Of a stretch of DNA of 32,358 bases, positions 15,235 to 23,739 are shown piece after piece. Both the position numbers and the translations under genes were made by a program. Every line of letters starts with the position of its first letter. Position 1 is the first letter of the stretch. The stretch lies in the NCBI GenBank assembly GCA_017535315.1, contig JAFXUD010000053.1, positions 1 to 32,358 of the forward strand. The letters are read 5' to 3'. A model generated the notes under the pieces. That model saw only the letters and a list, made by a program, of their open reading frames with translations. It ran no database searches and was not told the origin of the DNA. This stretch comes from Victivallales bacterium. GTDB lineage: Bacteria; Verrucomicrobiota; Lentisphaeria; Oligosphaerales; Oligosphaeraceae.

Positions 15235-16275
15235 ATGAAGAAACTGAATGTCGCCGTCATCGGGCTGGGATGGGTTGCCGAAGCACACATCATCGCCTAC
15301 AATGCCACAGACAATGCGCAGGTCACAGCCGTATGCAGCACGCGCAACCCTTCCCCCGCCGAGGTTGAGGCGCGTTATGGTTGCCCCCTGAAGGTCTATT
15401 CCTCACTGGACCAGGTGCTTGCAGACCCCACAATTGACATCGTCTCCATCTGCACGGCCAACATGATTCACCCTGAACAAACCATCGCCGCGCTAAACGC
15501 GGGCAAGCACGTCTATATCGAGAAGCCAGTCGCTTTGAACTTCGAGGACTTGAAGAAGATTCGCGAGGCGGTCATTGCCAACCCAAAACAGAAGGTGTGC
15601 GTCGGCTTTGAGCTCCGTTACTGCCAGCAGCTCAAGATGCTTATGTCCATTCTGGACCAAGGGCTAATTGGTGAAGTCCACTATGGGGAATCGGACTACT
15701 ACCACGGAATCGGCCCCTGGTACGGTCAGTTCCGCTGGAGCAAAAAGGCGGATGGAGGCGGTAGCGCCCTGCTCTCTGGCGGCTGCCATGCCTTCGACGC
15801 CCTGCTGAAGCTGATGGGCGAGCCCGTTGAAGAGGTGATGTGCTACTCCACCAAGAGCAAGGCCGACTGCTTCTCCGAATACGAGTTCGACCCCTGCTCG
15901 GTCACCATCCTCAAGTTCGCCAGCGGCAAGATCGGCAAGGTTGCAGCCTGCATCGACTGCATCCAGCCCTACTATTTCCACTGCCATCTCGTCGGCTCCA
16001 AGGGGAGCATCCTGGATAACAAACTCTCAACCACCGCCATCGACGGCCTCCGCAAGGAGAAGTGGACCACCATGGAGACCATCCTCGCCGATTCAGGCGA
16101 CGTGCTTGACCATCCCTATCTCCCGCAGATGCAGGCATTCACCAACTGCATCATCGATAACAAGCCGATGCCTCTGACGGGCTTTGCCGACGCCTACGAG
16201 ACCCACCGTGCCATCTTTGCGGCGGACCTCTCCGCCAAACTTGGACGTCCCGTCAAGATGTCCGAATTCCTTTAA
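15235..16275 (+). CDS. Gfo/Idh/MocA family NAD(P)-dependent oxidoreductase
   Basis: 346 aa. The start is at MKKLNVAVIGLGWVAEAH, with AAGGAG 10 nt upstream; the frame is open back to 15100, but only through the tandem repeat. An N-terminal Rossmann fold (GLGWVAEAH, the dinucleotide loop), then YIEKPVALNFEDLKKI with the family's EKP (Lys active-site motif), and the C-terminal alpha/beta substrate domain with GGSALLSGGCHAFDALLKLM, where the His equivalent to the family's catalytic histidine sits. Members oxidise or reduce sugars, inositols, sugar phosphates or glycosides. The neighbouring Hyi-like isomerase points to a joint role in sugar or sugar-acid catabolism. Cytoplasmic. Exact substrate unknown. 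The next gene begins 9 nt later. Confidence 0.88.
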   Translation: MKKLNVAVIGLGWVAEAHIIAYNATDNAQVTAVCSTRNPSPAEVEARYGCPLKVYSSLDQVLADPTIDIVSICTANMIHPEQTIAALNAGKHVYIEKPVALNFEDLKKIREAVIANPKQKVCVGFELRYCQQLKMLMSILDQGLIGEVHYGESDYYHGIGPWYGQFRWSKKADGGGSALLSGGCHAFDALLKLMGEPVEEVMCYSTKSKADCFSEYEFDPCSVTILKFASGKIGKVAACIDCIQPYYFHCHLVGSKGSILDNKLSTTAIDGLRKEKWTTMETILADSGDVLDHPYLPQMQAFTNCIIDNKPMPLTGFADAYETHRAIFAADLSAKLGRPVKMSEFL

Positions 16276-16284
16276 TCCAGACCA

Positions 16285-17013
16285 ATGTCCCGCACAACTC
16301 TCACATTAAACCAGGCAGCCGAGGCCATCGGTCTGCCTGCTTCTACCTTAAGAACTAAGGCCGTCCAGGGCGAAATCCGCTCCTGGCAACGGGGGGAGGA
16401 GTTGCTTTTCTTCCAGGACGACCTTGACCTCTGGTACTCCGAGATGCTTATCGGCAACCGAAAGCAACTGGAGAAGGAACAGGCAGAACCCAGACGCAAC
16501 CAGCCCAAGACTGTCCCCTCCCTTTCCGAACTGTGCCCTAGGCAGTGCGTCACCTGCGCCCTGCCTGGGACGACACGCGCATCCATCCTCAAGGCCCTCA
16601 CGGACCTTGCAGAGAAAAGCAATTATCTCTACGATCCAGCAGATTTTCTCAAGGAAATCACCAAACGCGAGGAGGCAGGCTCCACCAATCTGGGGAATGG
16701 CATCGCCATCCCCCACACGATGACACGCGAGATCGGCTTCTTCGAGCAGACTTTCGTCTGCATCGCAAAACTGGCGACGCCTTCCTACTTCAATTCCGCA
16801 CCAGACGGAAGCAAAACTGAGCTACTGCTCCTTTCCTGCTCTGCCGACAGCGGTGAACACCTCGCCATCCTCTGTAAAATCAGTGCCATCTGCCGCGAAA
16901 CCTCCTTCGTACAGGATGTTCGCGAGGCCACCACAGACGAGGAGGTCTTCCAGGCGCTTCTAGCCGCCGAGGAAAAGCTGGAAGGAAAACCAGGGAAAAA
17001 ACGTGCCCACTGA
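16285..17013 (+). CDS. HTH-PTS EIIA (PtsN/fructose-type) fusion, putative phosphorylation-dependent regulator
   Basis: 242 aa. Residues 1-60 look like an excisionase/MerR-type HTH: LTLNQAAEAIGLPASTLRTK, then an E-I-R-S-W-Q wing-like part and a DLDLWYSEM helix. After a charged linker (60-85) comes a PTS_EIIA_2 domain (about 95-235): FLKEITKREEAGSTNLGNG, then IAIPHTM with His144 as the predicted phosphorylation site. An HTH-EIIA fusion is also annotated in Chlamydia (the second ptsN copy), so this may be a PVC-wide architecture. No EI, HPr, EIIB or EIIC is in the window, so regulation rather than transport is likely. The phosphodonor is unknown. The stop codon overlaps the tadA start by 11 nt. 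Confidence 0.8.
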   Translation: MSRTTLTLNQAAEAIGLPASTLRTKAVQGEIRSWQRGEELLFFQDDLDLWYSEMLIGNRKQLEKEQAEPRRNQPKTVPSLSELCPRQCVTCALPGTTRASILKALTDLAEKSNYLYDPADFLKEITKREEAGSTNLGNGIAIPHTMTREIGFFEQTFVCIAKLATPSYFNSAPDGSKTELLLLSCSADSGEHLAILCKISAICRETSFVQDVREATTDEEVFQALLAAEEKLEGKPGKKRAH

Positions 17014-17506
17014 ACCTCCCATAGACGAGGCGGACCTCGCCTATATGCGAATGGCGCTTGAGGAGGCCGTCTTGGCGGCCTCCGAAGGCGAAGTCCCTGT
17101 GGGCGCCATCCTTGTCCATCAGGGAAACGTGGTGGCGAGGACGCACAACCATGTGGAGAGGGACAAAAGGGGCTTCGCCCACGCGGAACTCCTCGCCATT
17201 GAGGAGGCAACACAAAAGCTCGGGATGTGGAGGCTGGACGATTGCGTGCTCTATGTCACCAAGGAGCCTTGCCCTATGTGCGCGGGTGCCATGGTCAACT
17301 GCCGTCTTCCCCGCCTGGTCTTCGGTTGCGGCGACAAACGGACGGGCGGCGCAGGCGGTGCACTAAACGTCACGGCCATGCCCGACGGCATCCACCAGGT
17401 CAGCGTCACCTCTGGCGTGCTCGCCGATGAATGCCTCACCATCATTCAGGAGTTTTTCAGGAAACGACGCCAGGACATTTCAAAAAACAAGGACAATAGA
17501 GAATGA
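17003..17506 (+). CDS. tadA: tRNA-specific adenosine deaminase TadA
   Basis: 167 aa, the normal length. It uses a GTG start that overlaps the EIIA gene by 11 nt; AGGGA lies upstream, and an internal ATG would cut the first helix (YMRMALEEA). Deaminates adenosine 34 to inosine in the wobble position of tRNA-Arg(ACG). Zinc and proton-shuttle residues: HAE (His60, Glu62) and PCPMC (Cys90, Cys93). EVPVGAILV and GCGDKRTGGAGG also fit the family. It is essential in most bacteria, so its position inside a sugar-related operon, overlapped on both sides, ties expression of the neighbours to a housekeeping gene. Confidence 0.95.
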   Translation: MPTEPPIDEADLAYMRMALEEAVLAASEGEVPVGAILVHQGNVVARTHNHVERDKRGFAHAELLAIEEATQKLGMWRLDDCVLYVTKEPCPMCAGAMVNCRLPRLVFGCGDKRTGGAGGALNVTAMPDGIHQVSVTSGVLADECLTIIQEFFRKRRQDISKNKDNRE

Positions 17507-18588
17507 TTAAGATTCTATCTCCATTTCACGGAGCGGTGTTAACCCATCGCAACGGCAAGCAGGATGCAAGCGGGCTGACCATTGAAGTCAAGGGGACAGC
17601 TCCGTTGGAAACAGTGGTCAAAGTCAATGGTGTCGAAGCCAAACGCTGCGGCGAACTGTTCTATGCGCCCGTCAAGCTCACACGATTTGAAACGGAGATT
17701 GTAGCGGAGGCAGAGGGGTTCCAGGGGACGGGGCGGCACTCCGTCCGCGTGGTCTGGTTGAAAAATTCTTACAAGCGTTACCGCTTCTCCATCGACGACA
17801 ACTCCTTCTGGTGCCGCGACCTGCTCAAGAACAAGCCCAAGTACATCAACGACAACTACTACCTCGCCATCCTCAAAAAGCTGCATGATGAATTCGGCGT
17901 CAAGTTCACCCTCAACCTCTTTTATGAGACGCCCGAAAAGGAGTTCAATCTCTCCATGTTGCCGACCGAATGGAAGAGCCAGTTCGAGGACAATGCGGAG
18001 TGGATGCGCCTCACCTGGCACGCCTACAACGAGTTTCCCGACAGACCCTACCAGTACGCCTCAGCCGAGAAGGTCGCCCACGACTACGATTTGATTCACG
18101 ACGAGGTCGTCCGTTTTGCGGGCGAGAAGAGCTGGGCCCCGCCGACCATTGTGCATTGGGGAGAACTCCAGCCCTCTGTCTTCCCGACACTTTTTGAGCG
18201 TGGGGTCCGCACCTTGAGCGGTTATTTCGTGAAATACTCCAACCGCTATGATGTCAGCTACAACTTTGACGAGGCGCGCTGCGCCTACCTCAACTCCCAT
18301 GACGCGCTGATGGATTTCAAGAGCGGCATCTGCCTGAGCCGCATCGACATCATCTTCAACAACACCAACATAGAGAATGTCATTCCAACCCTTGCGCCGA
18401 ACATCGACGACGAGAACAACGGCGAGTACATCGACCTGCTCACCCATGAACAGTACTTCTGGCCCTTCTACTTCAACTACAGGCCCGACCATGCAGAACG
18501 CATCGCCACAGGCCTTCGTTTCCTAAACGAACACGGCTACAAGCCTGTGTTTCAACATGAGGGCATCATGGGCATCCCGCGCGACTAA
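17503..18588 (+). CDS. NodB/polysaccharide deacetylase-like protein of unknown function
   Basis: 361 aa; the start overlaps the tadA stop as ATGA, so translation is coupled. Residues 1-88 look like an Ig-like strand-rich domain (ILSPFHGAVL, VKVNGVEAK). From about 93 on, RYRFSIDDNSFWCRD, KLHDEFGVKFTLNLFYE and MRLTWHAYNEFPD recall the NodB fold of carbohydrate esterase 4: the paired Asp98-Asp99, and His173 as a possible metal ligand. The usual HxxxH is not complete, so activity as a deacetylase is doubtful. No signal peptide, unlike most CE4 enzymes, so it is probably cytoplasmic. I recall uncharacterised relatives in Firmicutes and Bacteroidetes, but no function. A sugar-related role is suggested by the operon only. 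Confidence 0.6.
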   Translation: MIKILSPFHGAVLTHRNGKQDASGLTIEVKGTAPLETVVKVNGVEAKRCGELFYAPVKLTRFETEIVAEAEGFQGTGRHSVRVVWLKNSYKRYRFSIDDNSFWCRDLLKNKPKYINDNYYLAILKKLHDEFGVKFTLNLFYETPEKEFNLSMLPTEWKSQFEDNAEWMRLTWHAYNEFPDRPYQYASAEKVAHDYDLIHDEVVRFAGEKSWAPPTIVHWGELQPSVFPTLFERGVRTLSGYFVKYSNRYDVSYNFDEARCAYLNSHDALMDFKSGICLSRIDIIFNNTNIENVIPTLAPNIDDENNGEYIDLLTHEQYFWPFYFNYRPDHAERIATGLRFLNEHGYKPVFQHEGIMGIPRD

Positions 18589-18621
18589 GTTTTCCTTTCA
18601 TACGACGGAGGAATAGATACA

Positions 18622-20016
18622 ATGGAGATAAAAATCAGTTTTCTGGGGGCTGCCAAAAACGTGACTGGCTCCAAATACCTCCTGGAGGCCAACGACAAGA
18701 AATACATCATCGATTGCGGCATGTACCAGGAGCACGACCTGAAGGACCGCAACTGGCAGCCTTCCCTGGTCCCCCCTACGGAAATTGACGGTATCTTCCT
18801 TACGCATGCCCATCTGGACCACTGCGGCCTTCTCCCATGCCTTGTCAAAGAGGGCTATCGTGGAAAAATCTACGCGACCGCCGCCACCTGCGAGCTGAGC
18901 AAGATTGTCCTAGCCGACTGTGCGAAAATCAACGAGGAAGACTCCAAGTTCAAGCAGAAACGCCATGAAAAGGAGGGACGTCAGGGACCACATCCCGACG
19001 TTCCCCTTTACACGCTGCCTGACGCCAAGGAGGTCTTCTCACTTTTCTCCTCCGTCCCCCTCAACCAGCCGCTTGGCCTAGGCAGCGGAATCTACGCGGA
19101 GTTCAGGGAAGTTGGGCATATTCTCGGGGCCACCAGCATTAAATTCACCATCCGCGATGACACAGAGACGCGCACAGTCTTCTTCTCAGGTGACGTCGGA
19201 CGCTGCAACATGCCCATCATACGCGACCCATCCCCCATCGAGGAGGCCGACTACATCGTGTGCGAATCAACCTACGGCAACAGGCTCCACGGCAACTCGG
19301 CAGACATCCCTGCTGAACTCGCCCGCATCATTAACGAGACTACCGAAGCGGGCGGTAATCTCATCATCCCCAGCTTCGCCATTGAACGTACACAAGACCT
19401 GATCTATTATCTGGCAACCCTGTTGAAAGAGGACAGAATCCCGCACCTGAGAATCTTCGTCGATAGCCCGATGGCCGTCAAGGTCACCGACATATTCAGA
19501 AGATTCCCCAACCTCTTCGACGCGGAAACGACGAAACTAGCCCGAAGCATACGTCTTCCAGGCCTGACCCTAGTCCGCACCACGGCTGATTCAAAATCCA
19601 TTAACAGAATCAAAGGCACCGCCATCATCATCGCGGGGGCGGGCATGTGTACTGGCGGACGTATCAAGCACCATCTGGCGGCCAACATCACGCGCAAGAA
19701 CTGCACCATCATGTTCGTCGGTTTCCAGGCAAAGGAAACCCTGGGGCGCATCATCTTGGAAGGGGCCAAAAACGTCCGTATCCTCGGGGAAGAATACCCC
19801 GTCAAGGCAAGAATCGAACGCATTTCAGGGTTCTCCGCCCATGCAGACCAGCAGGAGCTGCTTGACTGGCTAAAGACCGTCAAAGGCACACCGCGTAGGG
19901 TTTTCGTGACCCACGGTGAACCAGATGCAGCGGAAGTCATGTCAAGTGTCATCCAAGAAAAACTCGGCTGGCAGACATACGTCCCCGAATACAAGGAAAC
20001 CGTCACCTTGGATTGA
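18622..20016 (+). CDS. MBL-fold, beta-CASP family RNA exo/endonuclease
   Basis: 464 aa; GGAGG 9 nt before the ATG. Metallo-beta-lactamase fold with THAHLDHCG (His62, His64, Asp66, His67), GHILGATS, FSGDVGR, then a beta-CASP insert (IPSFAIERTQDLIYYL, IFVDSPMAVKVTDIF) and the RMMBL end with GAGMCTGGRIKHHL, SGFSAHADQQELLDW and FVTHGEPDAAEVM. This is the architecture of the bacterial YSH1/CPSF73-like group, zinc-dependent RNases that act in mRNA or rRNA processing in the cytoplasm. It is 33 nt after the NodB-like gene and likely the last gene of the cluster starting at 14294, though the spacing to the EF-hand gene (51 nt) would also allow read-through. Confidence 0.9.
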   Translation: MEIKISFLGAAKNVTGSKYLLEANDKKYIIDCGMYQEHDLKDRNWQPSLVPPTEIDGIFLTHAHLDHCGLLPCLVKEGYRGKIYATAATCELSKIVLADCAKINEEDSKFKQKRHEKEGRQGPHPDVPLYTLPDAKEVFSLFSSVPLNQPLGLGSGIYAEFREVGHILGATSIKFTIRDDTETRTVFFSGDVGRCNMPIIRDPSPIEEADYIVCESTYGNRLHGNSADIPAELARIINETTEAGGNLIIPSFAIERTQDLIYYLATLLKEDRIPHLRIFVDSPMAVKVTDIFRRFPNLFDAETTKLARSIRLPGLTLVRTTADSKSINRIKGTAIIIAGAGMCTGGRIKHHLAANITRKNCTIMFVGFQAKETLGRIILEGAKNVRILGEEYPVKARIERISGFSAHADQQELLDWLKTVKGTPRRVFVTHGEPDAAEVMSSVIQEKLGWQTYVPEYKETVTLD

Positions 20017-20067
20017 TTAGCATAGTATTTTTATTTTCAATAGCAAACAAACCAAAGGAAACAGCAA

Positions 20068-22509
20068 ATGGAATTTAGAAGATTTGGAAAATCCTTTCAG
20101 ATGGTCCTGAAAGATGGAAATGACCTCGTGGAAGCCCTTGAGCTTGATGAATCCCTGTGGGTGGCCCTGAGCGCACCCACCTCAGCCTTCTTCCGCTGCG
20201 ACCCCAAGCTCTTCGACTACCTGGACATCAACAAAAATGGGCGCGTCACCTCTAAGGAGCTCAGAAGCGCCATCAAGTGGTTGCGTGATAGGCTCGTCGA
20301 TATCAAGAAGATCACCCCCGAGTTTGACGGCAACCTTCCCATCGCTGACATCAGCGACAAAAGCGACGAGGGCAAGTCCATCATCGACTCCGCCAAGTGG
20401 ATTTCACAGGAGATCGGCACAGGCGAGACTGGCAAAATCAGCCTGAAGCAGGTCCGCGAGTTCATTGCCACCGTCATTCAGCGCGACCTGAACGGTGACG
20501 GCGTCATCACGCTCAAGGCTGCGCAGCGCGCCTCCACCGATGAATACAAGGCCGCCGTCACCGCATTGGTCAAGGATGTCGTCACCGCCACGGGTGGCAC
20601 CACGGACAAGGACGGCACGCAGGGCCTTGACGAGGCCACCATGACCGCCTTCCTCAAAGCCGTCCCAGAGTACCTCGAATGGTATGACAAGGGACAAATT
20701 CCCGAAGGGCAGACCAAAACCGACATCATGACAATGGGCACCGACACACCCGCCCTCGCCGCCATGGTCAAGGAGCACAGCGACAAACTCGACCAGTTCT
20801 TCAAGATCAGCAATCTGCTCTACTTCGACGAACGCATTCAGCCCAAGGCCCTTTCTACAGAATCCAAAGTGGCCGCCTTTGACCCAGCCGCCCAGGCAGA
20901 GGTCGATGCCTACCAGAACGCGTTGCCCCTCTCCACACCCAATGCTGACCGCATCCTTCCGCTCGTGGCGGACAAGATCAACCCCGCCTGCCAGGGCTGG
21001 TTCATGCCGCTGGTCGAAAAGGTCATCCTTCCCATACTCGGCTCCAATGCCTCCGATGGCTTGACGCAGGACGACTGGAACAAGGTCAAGGGCACCTTCG
21101 CCGCATACGAGGCCTATATGGCCTCCAAGAAGGGTGCTATCGTTGAGAAGATACCCGTCGCCGACCTACGCAAATATGTCAGTTGCGAAACGCTTCAGAA
21201 GGAGGTCCGCGAACTGATGGTCATTGACAAGGACGTCTCGAACAAGATTGCAGCTTCTACAGGCTTGGAGAAGCTCCTCCTGTTCCGTGGCAATCTCCTT
21301 GACTATGCCAACAACTTCATCTCCTTCACCGACTTGTACAGCCGTGAGAAGAATGCCATGTTCGAGTGCGGCAAGCTGGTCATTGACGGGCGCTGGTTCG
21401 CCGTAGCCTTCAAAATAACCTCCGTCGCCGAGCACCAGGCCATGGCGAAGAACAGCCAGCTCTTCTTGATGTATGTCGAAGTTACGAAGCACAGTGGTGA
21501 GAAATTCCAAGTGGTCGTTCCCGTCACCAGCGGTGACAAGGGCAACCTGATGGTCGGCAAGCGAGGCATCTTCTATGACACGGAAGGAAACGACTGCGAT
21601 GCAAAGATCATCAATATCGTCGAAAATCCCGTCTGTCTCCGTGAGGCCATCGAAGCCCCTATCCACAGGCTGTGGGGCATTATCGAAGGCAAGCTGAACT
21701 CCTGGTCTGGTGACGCCGAAAAGAATCTTCAGGGCAATTTCACTCAAGCCATCACCCCAGGTGCAGCCCCTGCTCCTGCCCCCGCGCCTGCACCCGCAGC
21801 TGCTCCTGCAGCTAAAGAGGCCAAGGAAAGCAAGCTGAATGCAAATGCCTTCATGGGCATCGGTATCGCTGCCGCGGCCATTGGCTCCGCACTCGCCTTC
21901 ATCACCAAGACACTCGCAGGCATGACTGGACTTCAGATTTGGATAACGGTCATCGTCGCTATCCTGGCCCTGATGCTCCCCATCTCCATCATCGCCATTA
22001 TCAAACTAAACCGCCAGGATCTGAGCTCCATCCTCGAAGGGTGCGGCTGGGGTATCAACATGAAAGTCCGCCTGGACGGGAAGTTGCGAAAGCAGTTCAC
22101 CTACTACGGTAAGTATCCTGTCGGTGCCAAAGGCACGCCCAGGAGTCATGCCCTGCGCATTCTGCTGATCATCATCCTGCTCATCGTCCTCTGCGTCGGT
22201 GGATGCAGGTACTACAAGAACTACAAAGCCCAGAAGGAAGAGCAGAAACAGGCTGAATTGAAGGAAAAAGAGGAAAAAGCCAAGAAAGCCGAAGCCGCCC
22301 AAAAGGAGCCTGAAACCGTCGCTGAGGCGGCTAAACAGGTGGTCGAAGAGGTCAAGGAAGGTGCCAAGCAGGTTGCAGAGGCAGTCAAGGAAGGAGCAGA
22401 AGAGGGCAAGAAGGCAGCTGACGCCGTCGCCCCCATCGCACCTGGGACTACCCCTGCGGCACCTGCTCCTGCGGCACCTGCTCCTGCGGCACCTGCTCCT
22501 GCAAAATAA
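20068..22509 (+). CDS. EF-hand-containing multi-pass membrane protein of unknown function
   Basis: 813 aa; AAAGGAAA lies 8 nt before the ATG. The N-terminus (no signal peptide) carries a canonical EF-hand loop D53-x-N-x-N-G-x-V-x-x-x-E64 and a second, DLNGDGVITLKA (140-151), whose last position is Ala; degenerate copies appear at 117-128 (GTGETGKISLKQ) and near 178-188 (TDKDGTQGLDE). A long middle region (about 230-565) is unrecognised. Then come an Ala/Pro linker (about 568-585), two membrane helices (about 594-615, 622-647), a loop, a third helix (about 697-715), a Lys/Glu-rich coiled-coil-like segment (717-780) and an APAAP repeat tail. With three helices the two ends should lie on opposite sides of the membrane. 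Possibly a calcium-responsive envelope or cytoskeletal-anchor protein; function unknown. Confidence 0.75.
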   Translation: MEFRRFGKSFQMVLKDGNDLVEALELDESLWVALSAPTSAFFRCDPKLFDYLDINKNGRVTSKELRSAIKWLRDRLVDIKKITPEFDGNLPIADISDKSDEGKSIIDSAKWISQEIGTGETGKISLKQVREFIATVIQRDLNGDGVITLKAAQRASTDEYKAAVTALVKDVVTATGGTTDKDGTQGLDEATMTAFLKAVPEYLEWYDKGQIPEGQTKTDIMTMGTDTPALAAMVKEHSDKLDQFFKISNLLYFDERIQPKALSTESKVAAFDPAAQAEVDAYQNALPLSTPNADRILPLVADKINPACQGWFMPLVEKVILPILGSNASDGLTQDDWNKVKGTFAAYEAYMASKKGAIVEKIPVADLRKYVSCETLQKEVRELMVIDKDVSNKIAASTGLEKLLLFRGNLLDYANNFISFTDLYSREKNAMFECGKLVIDGRWFAVAFKITSVAEHQAMAKNSQLFLMYVEVTKHSGEKFQVVVPVTSGDKGNLMVGKRGIFYDTEGNDCDAKIINIVENPVCLREAIEAPIHRLWGIIEGKLNSWSGDAEKNLQGNFTQAITPGAAPAPAPAPAPAAAPAAKEAKESKLNANAFMGIGIAAAAIGSALAFITKTLAGMTGLQIWITVIVAILALMLPISIIAIIKLNRQDLSSILEGCGWGINMKVRLDGKLRKQFTYYGKYPVGAKGTPRSHALRILLIIILLIVLCVGGCRYYKNYKAQKEEQKQAELKEKEEKAKKAEAAQKEPETVAEAAKQVVEEVKEGAKQVAEAVKEGAEEGKKAADAVAPIAPGTTPAAPAPAAPAPAAPAPAK
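22456..22500 (+). repeat. 15-bp coding tandem repeat, three copies
   Basis: GCGGCACCTGCTCCT occurs three times without a mismatch, encoding the APAAP tail at the C-terminus of the EF-hand membrane protein. Perfect in-frame copies are prone to slippage, so tail length may vary between strains. Confidence 0.9.
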
Positions 22510-22530
22510 CTCTATCTGGAGGTTCTGAAT

Positions 22531-23631
22531 ATGACAACACCTGTAATCGCTGGATTCGGCGAAGTGATGCTTCGCCTGAGCCCCGACGGTAAGAAGCGCT
22601 TTGCGCAGGTCTTGCCTGGCACCCTTGAAGCTACCTATGGTGGCGGCGAGGCCAATTTCTGCGCATCTATCGCGCTGTTGGGTGGCAAAAGCCGTTACTT
22701 GACCGCCCTGCCCGACAATCCTGTCGCTCGTGGCTTCAGCGCCTTCATGGCCTCATGTGGTGTCGATGCATCGCACATTACCTTCTCCAAGAAGGGACGC
22801 ATGGGCATCTATTACGCGGAGCACGGCTCCAATATGCGCGGCTCCAATGTCATCTACGACCGTGAGTACTCATCGATTTCCATGGCGGCCCCAGAGGACT
22901 ATGACATGGACGACATGCTGAACGGCGTCTCCCACCTGCATCTGACAGGTATCACCCCCTCCTTGACGGAGAAGGCCTTCCTGAGCACGCTTGCCCTGGC
23001 AAAGGCGGCCTCCGAAAAGGGTATCACCATCTCCCTCGACTTGAACTATCGCAAGAAGCTCTGGAACTGGGACCCCGCCCTGACCAAGAACCAGCTTGCC
23101 GAAAAATGCATGAGACAGATTGCCGCCTTTGCGGACATTATCATCGGCAACGAGGAAGACGCCTCCGATGTGTTCGGCATCAAGGCCGACAACACCTCCA
23201 TCGAGGAGGGCAAGCTCAACATCGCAGGCTATGTCCAAGTCGCCCAGAAGCTCCATGCCGCCTTCCCGAAGTCGAAATATGTCGCCATCACTCTGCGTGA
23301 GAGCATTTCAGCCGACCATAACAACTGGGGTGGGATGCTCTACGACTGCGCCAACGCCAAAGCCCATTTCGCGCCACTCGACACAGATGGAAACTATGCC
23401 CCCTACCAGATTCGCCACATCATCGACCGCTTTGGCGGCGGCGATTCCTTTGGAGCGGGTCTTGCCTTCGCACTGAATGACCCAGAGCTTTGCGCGCCTG
23501 AAACCGCCGTCCGCTTCGCGGTTGCCGCCAGTGCTTGGAAGCACACCATCCGTGGAGACGTCAACTTCGCCTCCAAATCCGAAATCGTCGCCTTGATGAA
23601 GGGCAATACCTCGGGGCGCGTCAAGAGATAA
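22531..23631 (+). CDS. kdgK: PfkB-family sugar kinase, probable 2-keto-3-deoxygluconate kinase
   Basis: 366 aa; GGAGG 8 nt upstream of the ATG. Ribokinase/PfkB fold: GFGEVMLRLSPDGKKRF at the N-terminus and YGGGEANFCASIALLGG in the substrate lid are typical of KDG kinases; LDLNYRKKLW is the usual KdgK-like central block, and the anion-hole/catalytic motif DRFGGGDSFGAG has Asp305 as base (more often GAGD). It phosphorylates 2-keto-3-deoxygluconate to KDPG with ATP, feeding the Entner-Doudoroff aldolase step, which fits uronic acid use. A KDPG aldolase is not in the window. A different keto-sugar substrate is possible. The zinc dehydrogenase 108 nt downstream is likely part of the same pathway. 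Confidence 0.82.
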   Translation: MTTPVIAGFGEVMLRLSPDGKKRFAQVLPGTLEATYGGGEANFCASIALLGGKSRYLTALPDNPVARGFSAFMASCGVDASHITFSKKGRMGIYYAEHGSNMRGSNVIYDREYSSISMAAPEDYDMDDMLNGVSHLHLTGITPSLTEKAFLSTLALAKAASEKGITISLDLNYRKKLWNWDPALTKNQLAEKCMRQIAAFADIIIGNEEDASDVFGIKADNTSIEEGKLNIAGYVQVAQKLHAAFPKSKYVAITLRESISADHNNWGGMLYDCANAKAHFAPLDTDGNYAPYQIRHIIDRFGGGDSFGAGLAFALNDPELCAPETAVRFAVAASAWKHTIRGDVNFASKSEIVALMKGNTSGRVKR

Positions 23632-23644
23632 CCCCCCTCCCCAG

Positions 23645-23683
23645 CGCTAAAGCACTGGGCACAGAACAAGTGCCCACTAAGCG
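23645..23683 (+). other. Intergenic stem-loop between kdgK and the dehydrogenase
   Basis: Stem TGGGCAC/GTGCCCA (23656-23662 and 23670-23676, 7-nt loop), with an outer CGCT/AGCG pair. No T tract follows, so it is not a normal intrinsic terminator; it could be an RNA-processing or stabilising hairpin, or a weak attenuator. Confidence 0.45.
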
Positions 23684-23739
23684 AGTTGAAAAACAATAAT
23701 CCCTAATAACCCCAAACCATAAACAACTGGAGAACCACC

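Noticed and set aside
23645-23683. Intrinsic terminator after kdgK
   Set aside because: The stem is good, but no U tract follows on either strand.
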